DNA from: Glossina fuscipes
Lineage: Eukaryota > Arthropoda > Insecta > Diptera > Glossinidae
Length of the DNA: 64,000 nucleotides
Assembly (NCBI RefSeq): GCF_014805625.2
Contig: NW_023998414.1
Span: 11,073,624-11,137,623 of the forward strand
Direction of reading: 5' to 3'
Within the stretch, counting starts at the first letter, position 1, and each line of letters starts with the position of its first letter. The notes beneath the pieces are model-generated. The model ran no database searches, was not told where the DNA came from, and saw only the letters and a list, made by a program, of their open reading frames with translations. Positions 1-11,877 of the stretch are shown here, piece after piece. Made by a program: the position numbers and the translations under genes.

Positions 1-389
1 CGATCTAAAAATTCCATTTTTTATATACAATAATGCAAATGTGTTTTTTTTTTTTTACAAAAAAATTATTTACAATTAATTATTACAAAATATTTTTGAA
101 AAAACATTATACATAAACATTATCATCATAATAATGAGCACAATTATTTACATTACTCATAAAACATGAAACATACCATACATTAAATACTGCCTTTATT
201 TAATTCAAAAAAATAAAAAAAAAAATAAAAAAATAAAAGTAAATAAATAAAAAATAAACTCGTTTAAAAAAAAAGCAAAATAAAATAAAAATGAAATCAA
301 GAATTATGCTGCTAGTGAATGTACTGATTGCTGGACAATGCATTTTATTTGTTTCAAATATTTTCTTAATAATATGTGATTATTTTTAC

Positions 390-420
<31 letters not shown>

Positions 421-2018
421 GCAAAAACGAACGATAACCAGTTTAAATTTTTCCATTTTTATATATATAATAATAACAAAATTAAAAAAAAATAAAAATA
501 TATTTTCTAGTTATGTTTTCTTAGTAAAATAAATTTTAATAATTTCCATTTTTTTCTATAAATAATTTTTTTTTTTTTAGTTATGGATTATTTAATTTTT
601 TTTTTTTTTTCTATAAAAAAATATATATTTATAATTCTCTTTTGTAACTAAACGTGGACGTGATGAGTGGTATTTATTTATCTCTTATTTTCTTTTTGTT
701 TGTTTCGTCCTCTATATATATATATTTATATATATTTATATATATATATATATATCGTTTTTAAAAGTATTTAAAATTCCTAATAATATGTCCTCTTATT
801 TTTTATGATTTCTTTGAGTTTATATATTATGCTTCTTTTGTAAATAATTTTCCAATGAATTTTTTCATTCTCTTTTTCTACCTAATTCTAATGTTAGCCG
901 ATGTACATGAATATATTTCCTCCGAGAAATCATGAGACTCCTCCTTTTTTTTTTTAAATTTATATAACATTTCACATTTTCTGAATTTTCTCAATTTCTC
1001 TCTATCTCTTTCTATCTCTCTCGCATATTTTATTATAAAATTGAATATTGAAAAATAAAAAAAATACAAATAAAAAAATAAAAACCGAAAAAAAGTGAAA
1101 AAGTAAATTCAAATCATTTTCTTATACACAAGTTTTTTTAAACTAATTAATTTTTAATATTTAAATCCATAGTAAAACATACACAAAACATGATTTTAAT
1201 TGAGAATATATATTAATAAACGATTTTTAAGAAAGATGCTGTAAGATGCGTAGAGCGACCAAATTAGCAGCATCAGCATCAATCGCTTCTTTTAATGTTA
1301 AACACTTTTGTTTCAATTTCTTTCTTAATTGGTAACTTTTGAGATGGTCCTTGTGTACTTTCGCTAATTTAAGCCAATGTTAATTATTTTCATTTTATGT
1401 TTTCTTATCATTTATTCCTTTTGCATTCATCACAAATATTTTTTTTTTTTTTTTTTTTTTTTAAAGAGAAAAAAATCTTTTTTTTTCTTTTTCATCCTTT
1501 GTCGAATTAATTGATTATTTAGGGAGACTTTTTTTCAATGATATCATTTTATATATATGTTATGTATAAACTTAGTAATGAAAATGTTTTCTTTATTTAT
1601 CTTTTTCTTTTTATTCTTTTTCTTTTTTTTTTTTTTTTTTTTTTTTAATAATAATTTATTTTGTTTCGTTGTATTTTCTGAAACGAAATCAAATCGTATG
1701 GGAATCGCTGCCTTTTCAAATCAAAAACTAAAAAAAAAACAAAACTGAAAAAAAAAACAATAAACAAATTCTTCGATTGGTTTTCCATGCTACTACGTAC
1801 GACAACTAATGCTATCTGAAAATCACTTATAATTTAAATGAAATTTTCTTTTTCTTTATAATGTTATTATTAATAATGAAAACGAAAACGAAAACGAAAA
1901 ATAAAGGACTTTGAGGTATATTCACATTCACTTATTTAATACTAATTAATTAGAGCTATCAATAAAAAGAGAGAGAGAAAAAAAAAAAAAGAAAAGAAAA
2001 AACCGAACCTTAAACCTT

Positions 2019-2051
<33 letters not shown>

Positions 2052-2600
2052 TAAAAAAAAAAAAAAAACAAATTGCAATTTATGCCACATTTTTATCTAT
2101 GATTTTAATGAACTTTTAAATCTATTTAGTAGTTGTGTGATTTGAACCACATTCTAAATTCTATATAATCTGTAATTTGTGCTTACTTTTGTATTGATTT
2201 TCGTTTGATTTGTTATTGACTTCGGTTTGTTACAAAACAACGTTAAACAAAAAAAAAAAAAAAAAAAAAAGAAATGTAAGCAAATAACTAAAAACAGCAG
2301 CTACCTAGCAAAATATTGAATTTATTTTATCCAAAGACAACAACAAAAGTGTTTTCTATTAGTTAATTGTTCTATTTCCCTGAATTTCTGGCTTTAAAAT
2401 AACTGTCAATTTGGTTTGTAATGTTTTTAATTTTTAAATATATATATATTTATTTTAATCAACAAATCCCACCACTCACCACAATTTATCGCACACGTCT
2501 AACAAAAAAACAAAAAAATTTGAAAGGATTTCTCGACTTCTCTAAAATCACAAAATCATAATTTTAATCATTTCCTCGCTATTCTTATCACAATTTTCAT
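1..2600. other. AT-rich low-complexity DNA, no gene seen
   Basis: This stretch is dominated by A and T homopolymers (for example near 382-415, 1440-1462, 1628-1646 and 2020-2069), an AT microsatellite at about 713-756 and a short tandem run of 'gaaaac'-like units near 1876-1900. The only open frames are short and made of Lys, Phe or Asn runs from these tracts. No splice-consistent coding exon or RNA gene was seen. It could be intron or 3' UTR of a gene to the left, but nothing shows that directly. Confidence 0.6.
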
Positions 2601-5029
2601 TTTTATTTCCTACATTAGCTATTAATTAATTTATTAACATCAATATAATAAAAATATGTGAAAACATCAAATTTTCTTCGCGACAAATGAATTTGATATC
2701 TAGTACCTCGATTTATATAAGCAGAAAAGCCGAGGTGGCAAACGATAGCGAGTAACAGCTCACTGGTCGGGGTTTCAAGTCGCAAATGCGGTGAAGTTTT
2801 CAATACAGGCGAGCATATAATTGAAGCTGTCCGTTAGTCAGATATATAATAAGAAGATATGAATAAATAAATGTAAGCAGTTAAACCGATAGACGATTAG
2901 ATATGGATAACTCTGAAATTCTGAAATCGTGAAATCCTTATGCTTGTCACAATTTTGAATACCCATATCGCTTCTGGTAATCTTGCATTATTTGCTAAAC
3001 CAGCCGATAAGACATAGATGCCCTGATACATCAAATCTGATTTTAGACTTTAACAAATGGGTAGATCGTAAATTTTATGTTCGGTTCAAACTGAAATCAT
3101 AGTGAAGCACATATAAGTCCGATACTAAGATGAATAATTAGCAGGCTAACATTTCTTATCGTATATGATTCTTATAAGAAATTTTTTGAATATTTGTGCT
3201 GAGCGGGCAGGCGTCTTTGAATTGTTTGCGATGATCGTTGAAAGCGAAAATCTAGCGTGTAGCATAGCAATCACATCGTTAAAAACGGACATCATGTCGG
3301 AATGCTTTCAAACGGTATACTTAATATGATATTGATGCTATAGAATAGCATCGCGATAATAGCGAACTTTTCATTTAATCTCATATACTCGCCATTAGTG
3401 ATAGAGGAAATGCTGCAAATGTTTGCAAAGAGAAGGCATACATACATCTTAGAGTTTAACATTTTTTGTGTGTGTCCGTATCCTTGGCGTAGTAACGATG
3501 AGGACGTGTAAAACTTTCCTTAGATGGGCAATGAATATTCGCAAAGAAACATTTCATTTTGAACTTTTTCTTAATTTCACTCTTAATAAGTAGGTTTTTT
3601 GTTTAGACTTTGAATTGTTCCTTATAGGGTAATGTCGCCTTATGCTCATTAAAAATAAAGTCATCTTTACACATTTATAGAGAAGAACAGCCAGTAATAG
3701 ACTTGTTAATAACATAAAGGTTCGTGCGTATGAAAATACAAAAGTGAACGCGTGGAAATTCTCACAAAGAATTACGTTTACGTTGTTTGACATTTTTTTT
3801 ACCGCACCAATGCAGGCCATTAATCAGTTTTTTTGCACTTAGAAGAATGAAACTTCGAATTTGCTAAGAAATGATTTTCAAAAATTACTCTAAAAATAAT
3901 GATTTGAGCGGAGTGAGCGCAAGTTCCATCAATAGTGTTTACTGTTCTTTCTTGAAAAAAAATTTGTTTAAAAATTGAGCCCACAATATGTAAATTTAAG
4001 TTAAGTATTGAAAAATGGCTCGATATAATTGAAATTTCAAAGTAGTGTAAGAATTCGATTCGAAAGATATGTTTTTGAAAAACAAAACAAAAAAAAATCT
4101 ATATAAACTTTCAAGCTTCAAATTTGAAATAGTATTTATGTTACGTGCAATATGTGATGCGCACACATTATACTTAACGACTTAACGGCTTTGAATGGCC
4201 GTGACGGGGCGCCATTTAAGATTTTCCATCGACAATTGCTGCCTATACTTGCCAAGTTATCCGATTCGATCTCGCATTATTCTCTCCCTCACAATAACCT
4301 TTTTATAGCATTCACGAATAGCTAAGGCATCATTCAAAGGGACAAAAAGAAAAAAAAACACGGAAATAATCGTAAAGTGATATTACCTCCCTTGCGTCCA
4401 AATAAATAGTTGATTAACAAGGAGTCCAAAGGCGTGGAGTATACAATGAATTAAAATTTTTGGCATTACGTAAGGAAGCGTGACACTGGCGTTTAGTGAA
4501 ACGAGGTTTTAAGTGAATGCCACATATAACGGATTTTTGCTTTATTTTGCTATCACAAGCTAGTGATACATGTCAAGATCAATTTGGTTTAAAAAGGCTT
4601 TTTGCAGGTTTGTGCCGTAAGTTTAACCATAGTGTTCGATTCGTTCTATTCTATATTAAAACTAATTTTCTTATTACTACAAACTCGTTTTTATCAAGTT
4701 TTGATTCAATTCTATATGACCTTAGTGACTCTAATAAATAATTCTTGGTAATCACAAACATAGGTCCTCTGCATGATCTTTAGGACGAACTTTTGAGCCT
4801 TTTCAAAAGCGATGACTAGCCTGAGGCAACTAACTTAAATAGAAACTTTATTATTAAGTTTATACTCATTTCTCTTCACTTTGGTCACTAGCAACTCGCG
4901 GCTTTGGAATCAAGAAATTAGTAAATTAATAAATTTTTTTTAGTAAATTTTCACTTGCAAAAGGAAATTTGAAACTACTATCTAGAGATATTTATTATAT
5001 ATTTACTGAGGACTTACGTTGTTAATTAT

Positions 5030-5345
5030 ACCCTACAACTCCTGTGGTATAAAGGGATATTAAATTTCTGCAGGATATATGCAACACCGGACGGACGTAC
5101 TTGAGGTAGGCCCATTTTTCATTGTGCGAACCGATCCAGAATCACTTTATCGATCGTTTCAGGTTTATCTGCCCGTCTGTCCGTCCGTCTTGTTTTTTAT
5201 TGTTCATCCCATACGCCATCATTTTTGAGATATGTTGATGAAATCTGATCTAGTGATCTGTTTTGAACCAAGGACGCAGACTTTTGAAAATGATTTGGAT
5301 CCGCGGATCGTGGCACACGCTAGTGCTTCTACTCGTTTTTATTTC
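5030..5345 (+). repeat. Dispersed repeat relic, copy 1
   Basis: Starts near 'taccctacaactcc', then 'atgcaacacc', 'cttgaggtaggccc', 'accgatccagaatcacttt', a 'ctgcccgtctgtccgtccg' block and 'catttttgagatatgttgatgaaa'. The same blocks recur in the same order, diverged, elsewhere in the window (21870-22085 and 59030-59240), so this is a decayed copy of an interspersed repeat. No terminal repeat or coding capacity was found. Its class is unknown. Confidence 0.55.
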
Positions 5346-6369
5346 AAGTTAATTTTAATTTCATTTCTTTTTTTCTTCTACAAAACGAGCTTGTTCCATT
5401 TTTAACCTGAACGGCTTAAATTCAATTGATAAACGTACCGTAGATATCATGATTTCATAGATTTGATTTGATGGCTTTCATATAGCTTTTTATTTTGATA
5501 TTATTAGATACTTATATACGATCCGATATTTTTCTACCAAGATCAATTAAGATTAGATTTATTTTGATATGAATTGTTGTATATAGCCATTGGATTATTT
5601 CCATCTTATTTATGAGTTGTTAACTGTGACTGTTTCCAAGCTTAGCTTGTGATCATGAACTAAGCACACAAGGCATAAACGAACTGGCGGATCGAGGAGC
5701 AAACTGACATGCCTAAATCCCTTCATAGATTATGATATATCTTCACTGAAGTCAAATTCACGTATGTTTAGTATAAATACAAATATGATTAATCAATATA
5801 TTATAATCGAAAAAAACAGACCATTAATTACCCTACACCTGTTTGCTTAACACAATTCTTGATACACTTTCATCATGAAATACCGAACCAGATCGTTTTA
5901 ATTCTGTAAGGGCGACCGAAAAGTTAACCAATGCGATCTTTACCAATTAAAGTCACAAAATGCTAACAAGTAGATCGTTGTGACATATAGAACCTTCCTT
6001 TTCATGAGTGCCCTTCTACGTCAACGCGTTCGAAAAAGAGATTTATGTGGTCAAACCTTTGTACGGTAAATTACGATGCTATGCTCATCACAAAATATTA
6101 AAAATTGGACTTCGCTATACAAAGGCTTATTTTTTTCTAAAAACCTTTGTGTAAGAGAGATTTTAAAAAGTGCGTCCATATCTTCCAAAATTTCCCCTGC
6201 TTCATTTGAGAAGCTGAAGTATTCCCTTTCATTGATTTTTATCGAAAAATATTAGAAATTACAAATGCATTTATATAACGACCTTTTCTTTAAACGGGAT
6301 GTCACACGTGCGAGCGATGGTCGTCAAGAGCCAACGCATATTCAATAGCGTTCTTTCTTTAATCAAAAC

Positions 6370-6590
6370 ATGTCCGTTTATTAAACATCATGAATAAAAG
6401 TTTAAAATTTGCGACATATAGATTGAATACAAAAATACATAGATCGATATCAAATAAAGAGAGACGCCGACAATACGAAATCAATTCACAAAATGATTCC
6501 GAAGTCGATCGGTTTAGATCGAAGATAAGTCCGTTACGACTTCTTCATACATGTTTCATGCGAACGCAAAAAACGTATATATAAATTACC
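6370..6590 (-). repeat. Dispersed repeat relic, copy 2 (inverse orientation)
   Basis: Contains 'aaaatttgcgacatatag', 'tcacaaaatgattccgaagtcgat', a 'taagtccgttacgac'-like block and 'catgtttcatgcgaacgc'. The order matches 27690-27985 and is the inverse of 5030-5345 and 21870-22085. Strongly diverged. Confidence 0.4.
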
Positions 6591-6781
6591 ACAAGTGATG
6601 TACTGATTACTTTATATTTTAAAAAAAATTTCATTCATTCATATCAATACCGTTTGTTTATATTCAAGAAGAGCCAATAGCCTGTGTTGCTAGTGCTCAA
6701 TGTCTTTTTTTAGTCTAAGAATTCATTTCGTTAGTCTAAAATTAAAATAATAATAATAATAATAATATATTCAAGAAAATA

Positions 6782-7971
6782 TTAGTTTGGGGAAAATGAA
6801 ATCCATTATTTTTTCGGTAGATGGCTGCACTGATGGATTTCTCGTAAAGTATAGATCAAACAATTTCAGATTTATGCCCGTTGGAAAGGTGACATTTCGC
6901 AGTAAAAAAAATTCTTTTGCTGTTTTTTGTTTCGTGCATTCAGTTGGGAGTTACAGCGTGTTAAAAATGGAAGTGAACAAAGGGAAAATTCGGTACATTT
7001 TACAGTTTTTCTTTGACAAAGGCGAAAATGCAAGCCAGGCGGCTAAAATTGTGAATGGTGTTTATGGTTCCTCGCACAGGTAGGCCGGTCGTCGAAAATG
7101 TCGATAAAATCGGAGAAATGATCGAAGTTGACCGGCATGTTAGGAGTCGTAACATCGCCCAGGAGCTAAAAATCGACCATAAAACAGTTTTAAACCATTT
7201 ACACAAAGCTGGATTCAAAAAGAAGCTCGATGTTTGGGTGCCACACCAGTTAACAGAAAAAAACATGATGGATCGAATTTCCATCTGCGAAGCCTTGGCC
7301 AAACGGAATGAGATAGACCCATTTCTTAAACGGATGGTGATTGGAGATGAGAAATGGATCACATACGATAACCCTGTGCGAAAACCATCGTGGTCAAAGA
7401 GCGGTGAAGCACCTCAAACGGCCAGGAAGGTTTTGCTATCCATTTGGTGGGACTGGAAGGGGATTATTTATTATGAGTTGCTTCCATATGGCCAAACGCT
7501 AAATTCTGATCTCTACTGTCAACAACTGGACCGTTTGAAGATAGCGATTGACCAGAAACGGGCAGAATTGGCCAACAGGAGAGGTGTCGTGTTCGACCAG
7601 GACAACGCTGGGCCACACACATCTACAGTGACTCGCCAGAAACTTCGGGAGCTTGGTTGGGAAGTTTTAATGCATCCGCCATACAGTCCGGACTTGGCAC
7701 CAAGCGATTATCATCTTTTTCTTGCATTGCAAAATTTCTTTAATGATAAAAAATTGGAATCTATTGAGGATTGTGAAAATCGACTACTCGAGTTTTTTGC
7801 AAATAGAGACCAGAACTTCTATGAGAGAGGCATTTTGAGGTTACCTTTAAAATGGCAAAAAATCATACAACAAAACGGTGCATATTTAACCCAAATCGGA
7901 CAATCCGAAGCATGTTAAATAAAGTCCTAAAGTTCATATAAAAATAATGGATTTCTTTTTCCCCAAACTAA
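6782..7971 (+). mobile_element. mariner transposon, nearly full length
   Basis: A 1190-bp element bounded by 32-bp terminal inverted repeats that differ at one position (6782-6813 'ttagtttggggaaaatgaaa...'; 7940-7971 ending '...ccccaaactaa'). It is flanked by TA on both sides (6780-6781 and 7972-7973), the target duplication expected for mariner/Tc1. The leader is about 185 bp and the trailer about 53 bp, normal proportions for mariner. The transposase is broken (separate entry), so the copy is non-autonomous. It could still be mobilised if a related enzyme is present, because both ends look intact. The near-identity of the two ends suggests a fairly recent insertion. Confidence 0.95.
6967..7918 (+). 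pseudogene. mariner transposase, frameshifted with internal deletions
   Basis: Cut-and-paste DNA transposase with a mariner DD34D catalytic domain. The start ATG at 6967 opens MEVNKGKIRYILQFFFDKGE, the first helix-turn-helix region. This frame stops at 7081 just after VYG. The protein resumes in another frame at about 7060 (PRTGRPVVENVDK) and runs to 7918. Visible motifs are the linker WVPHQLTEKN, the first catalytic Asp in IGDEKWITYDN, the second in FDQDNAGPHTS and the third in SPDLAPSDYHLF, with exactly 34 residues between the last two. The two parts total about 320 residues against about 345 in intact family members. From family knowledge, roughly 25 residues are missing at the frame break and about 8 after GEAPQT. 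The catalytic triad survives, but the two N-terminal DNA-binding motifs are no longer joined, so it is inferred to be inactive. Confidence 0.92.
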
Positions 7972-7973
7972 TA

Positions 7974-9820
7974 TTAGAGAGAGAAAGTGCATTAAATTAT
8001 TTTAGCTGTTGTGGACGTTGTTGTTATTGTGCCAATATTGTCACATTTTTTTGGAAAGTTCATCTCTAACTCTTTGTAATTTTTTAATAATGAAATTTGC
8101 CAAGCGGCCGTTTTTCTTATTTCAGTAGAAAGACGGACGCACATAACGGCTTAAGTAATTTTGAATCGATTATTACAGCTAAAGGTGGTTGCAACTCAAG
8201 CAGCTGTAAATGTTGCATGCATTCGTAGAGTATCAAAAGGCTATCTAATGCTGTTATCGGGACGTTAGCAAAAGATATGATAAGAACCGCCTTCCCTCGG
8301 TTGCGATTACCAGAGAAATTGGGCAAAAAGCGCTGGCTTTAGAGCTAACTTGGATTACCTGAAACTTCGGGCCACAAGGCAAAAAAAACAAATACAAAAA
8401 ATAAATAAATAAAAATCATAATAGATTCGATCTTGAAATGTCCGACAGTCTTCAAAAATATACACCGGAAAAATTGCCTTTCTGAGTCAGCACCCGGGAT
8501 ATATATATATTATACATGTATTCGGGTGACCAAATAGTAGTTATAAGTTTACACGTGGAAGGGGAGAAAGCAATCAAAAAGCAATAATTTATTTACCTTT
8601 TCCTCTGTATTAAAGGCAAAAATCAGCTGATCGATCGGACGGCGAGTTTTAAATCAAAGTAATTCTCAAAATTTTAATTCTTGCCATTATTCGCAAGACA
8701 ATGAAGTTTTATTTTTTAATTTAACTCATTCGCTTCTGATAAAATGATATAATGAAATGATATATGTTATATATATGATAGACAGCACAACGAAGTACAA
8801 ATGGAATAAGTAGAAAATTTCGATATGCGTTAAAAATTGATTTTCTAATTACTTAGCCATATCAACGGAAAATGAACGACAAAGTAATAAAGCGAATATT
8901 TATATATTAATTGATGTTCGTTTGTTCGTTGTTCGCGTGTCTGTTGTTGAGAGTCTTAAATGCAGAAATTTTACTGTCAATAACTTACAACTTATAGCGA
9001 ATATTCACTTGAAAATGGATAGCAGGACTTATTATAGCTAAGCAAAGATTTTGAGGTAAAATACTTTCTACTGACAATCTAACTGAAAATTGCTTTATAT
9101 GTATGTATATGCTTCAGGTATCTGGGGGTTGTGGAAGTCATCTCATCTTGATGTCGGCAGACCGGGGCAGACCGATGTAGATAAGTTGAGCTAGCTTGTG
9201 CTTTTGTATTCTTGGGTATGCAAACCCCTCGACTATCGTGGGCGAATGGTTGTGCGGAGGCTATCTTAATATCGTAAGGAAATTGCTAACTTAGGCAAAC
9301 CAAATGACTGAATAATTCCGTTTCGATCGACATTTGATAGCTTGTTAAGATAATGATTTAAAGGAAGGAAATGAGTTGGCCGAAGTTGCAAAGATAACCA
9401 CTGAACATATTCACACTTTTCCTTTTAAATAGGGATGTTAAGGTATATAGTGTGTCTCTTAATGCTTTTTGACCCGATTCCTTTAATGCGTAAGCAATTA
9501 ATCTCCTATTAGCTATTATTTTCTTGGTAGTCATGAACAACGTTCACGCTTTGGTGAGCTTGATTGACAATTTTATGACAATGATGAATACTTTCCGTTC
9601 AGAATTTTCGCATATACTCTTGTTTTTCAATAAAGATGATAAATTTTTACAATTCTTTGACTTAAGCTTAAGAAATAAGTGGTGGTAAGTACACAAAATT
9701 CTCTCTAAAACGCATTCAATTTTCGTATACTTCATGATTTCCTCGCGATCATCATTCTTCTCATTACCTAAAACGAAAACAAACAAAAAACTTAACAGTT
9801 CTTGCAAACATAATAATCTT
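7974..9820. other. Non-coding DNA, repeat debris
   Basis: No supported exon. Around 8110-8340 there are fragments ('gacggacg', 'gttgcaactcaagc', 'gttgcatgcattcg') resembling the dispersed repeat family. A GC-richer patch at 9115-9260 is open to no recognisable protein. The open frames on the minus strand (9358-9807) have no family features. Confidence 0.45.
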
Positions 9821-10507
9821 AAATATAATTTAATTTTATTGCTGTTTTCATTTTCTTTTTTTTTTTTTCAGTTATTGTTTTGATTCCTTTTTTTTTTGTT
9901 TTGATTTTTTTTTTTTTTTTTTTTTGTTTTTTTCTTATTTTTTTAGTTTGCCTGTGTAGTAGTTACTACTTCTCTATATAGAGCGAGCATTAAAAAAATC
10001 CACAAAAAAAAAAAAAAAGAAAAAACAACAAACACTTAAATCTTTACCTACAACACAAATATAAATATATTAAAAAACTTTTGATTTTGTTAAAACATTT
10101 GGTTGATGGTAATCAATAGAAAGTATTTTCAGCATGAAAGATAAGATTTTTCAAAAAAATTAATATTTCATTGAAAATGAAGTAAAACCCCCCGCTTGCA
10201 GTCACTTATCCCCTATGTCGCTAAGCCGTCCAAAGCAATTAGAGAATCTAAATCAAGTCCGCAGCGATTGTTTTGCTTAATTCTCATAATGCATTACCAC
10301 CCAAGCTAAAAGAATATTTGAAGGCATTTTTATCAAAAAACATTTTGTTCTTGTTGCTAATAAAGAAAACAAAAAAAAAACAAAAAAAAAAAAAAACCGA
10401 ATGAAAAATAAATTAATTAATTAATTAATTAAGACCATCTCACAAGTGCTAATTATAGAATTTTATTCCAATCAAATTACTTTTCTCACAAATTTTGTTT
10501 ATTATTA

Positions 10508-10550
<43 letters not shown>

Positions 10551-11059
10551 TTAATTACAAAAAAAAAAGAGAAAAAAAAAAGAAAAAAAAAAAAAAAAAA
10601 AAAAAAAGATATACATACGCATAAACACATTGTATATATATATATATATATTAATCAAGCATTGAGTGATCCCTCTATTAAGCTTTGCATGCATCTACAA
10701 ATGTAATGGTAAAGTTTAGCGAAGACTCCGCTTAAGCTTCTATCTCAGAGATCACTAATATTAATTTAATTAGAGCATTTATAAAATACTATTATATTTT
10801 CATTTAAAATTCTAATTCTAATTTCAATTTCAATTTCATTTAATGTGGTTCCTTAACGTTTTTTATATGTATGTGTTTGCTTAATATGTACACACAAAAT
10901 TTATTCTTCTCTATTCACCTACACTGTCGAAATGTTTCGTGTTTGCGAGTTTTTTTCGTAACGTAACGTAAAAATCAAAATTGAAGACAAGAATAACTAA
11001 TTAACTTGTCGCCTAAAGTATATATTTATAAAACTTTTAATGCCATTTTTTTTTTTTAG
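9821..11059. other. Probable intron or upstream DNA of the Gln/Pro-rich gene
   Basis: Homopolymer-rich sequence, with T runs near 9857-9925, A runs near 10370-10395 and 10560-10607 and an (ATT)n microsatellite at 10500-10546. It ends in the T-rich acceptor of the exon at 11060. A possible short alternative terminal exon at 10202-10280 is discussed in the findings. Confidence 0.4.
10500..10546. repeat. (ATT)n microsatellite
   Basis: About 15 ATT units with one interruption ('tatcatt'). In this genome (TAA)n tracts also form the tails of a SINE and a LINE relic, but no element body is recognisable next to this tract. Confidence 0.8.
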
Positions 11060-11132
11060 TTTTTCGTACGCCTGGATCATATACGCAAATGCTTCACCCA
11101 AAAAGGCGGTATTTTTGTTTTGGAAGAATACA
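11060..11132 (+). CDS. Internal exon of the Gln/Pro-rich gene
   Basis: 73 nt, phase 0 at the start and one base left over at the end. The acceptor is a 13-T run plus AG and the donor is 'a|gtaagtg'. It encodes RLDHIRKCFTQKGGIFVLEE plus flanking residues. The codons read as real protein although the sequence around them is low complexity, and the exon joins in frame to 11469. Confidence 0.72.
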
Positions 11133-11813
11133 GTAAGTGCAGCACTTTTATTAAAAAAATTTTTGCAACTTAAACTAAATCATTCATCCTTCTGTACCAT
11201 TATTGATATATGGGTTTATTATTTATTTTTTTTTTTTCGTGACGAATACTCATATAAAGGCTTTATACTCATTCATACACTTAACATCCATAATACAATA
11301 GAAAGGAAAATGGCATAGCGCCTCATCTAAGCTAAACAAAAAAATTTATGATGGATACCAAAAAGATTCACTATTATCCAAATGAAATATCTTTGCTGTG
11401 TTATTGTAATAAACTTTAAAAATTTTATCCAAATCTTTATGTTTCTTACGCTTTTTTAATACTAACAGATCCCAAAACACGGCAACTCATCCAGCGGAAA
11501 TACAAATCGACAATGGTAAGTCAAATCTATGCACACACATTCATTATCATGCCACCATTCCTGCGTTTTTGTTTTCCAAAATTTTTTGGCATGCATGTTA
11601 AATCGTGTGTCTTTTAAAAAGCAGAAAAGAAAAATTCCCCCCCCCCCCCCCCGTAAAAAAAAAAAAAAAAAAAAATTCATCTTTTTTCCAACACAATTAT
11701 TATTCACAAATTTTTTTGATAATTTTAATTTAAATTCCTTTCTATTCCTTTATTTTTATAAATTATAAACTTGTTCATATATGCATAATTGTATATATGT
11801 GTGTGTATCACAC

Positions 11814-11877
<64 letters not shown>

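Larger units (their letters stand above)
2601..6779. other. Non-coding DNA with decayed repeats
   Basis: No coding exon could be supported here. Two pieces carry the hallmarks of the dispersed repeat family described in separate entries (5030-5345 and 6370-6590). The rest is moderately complex AT-rich sequence without long open frames, probably old transposon debris. Confidence 0.5.

Noticed and set aside
7000..7362. Minus-strand open frame of 120 codons
   Set aside because: It is the antisense shadow of the mariner transposase, whose motifs are clear on the plus strand.
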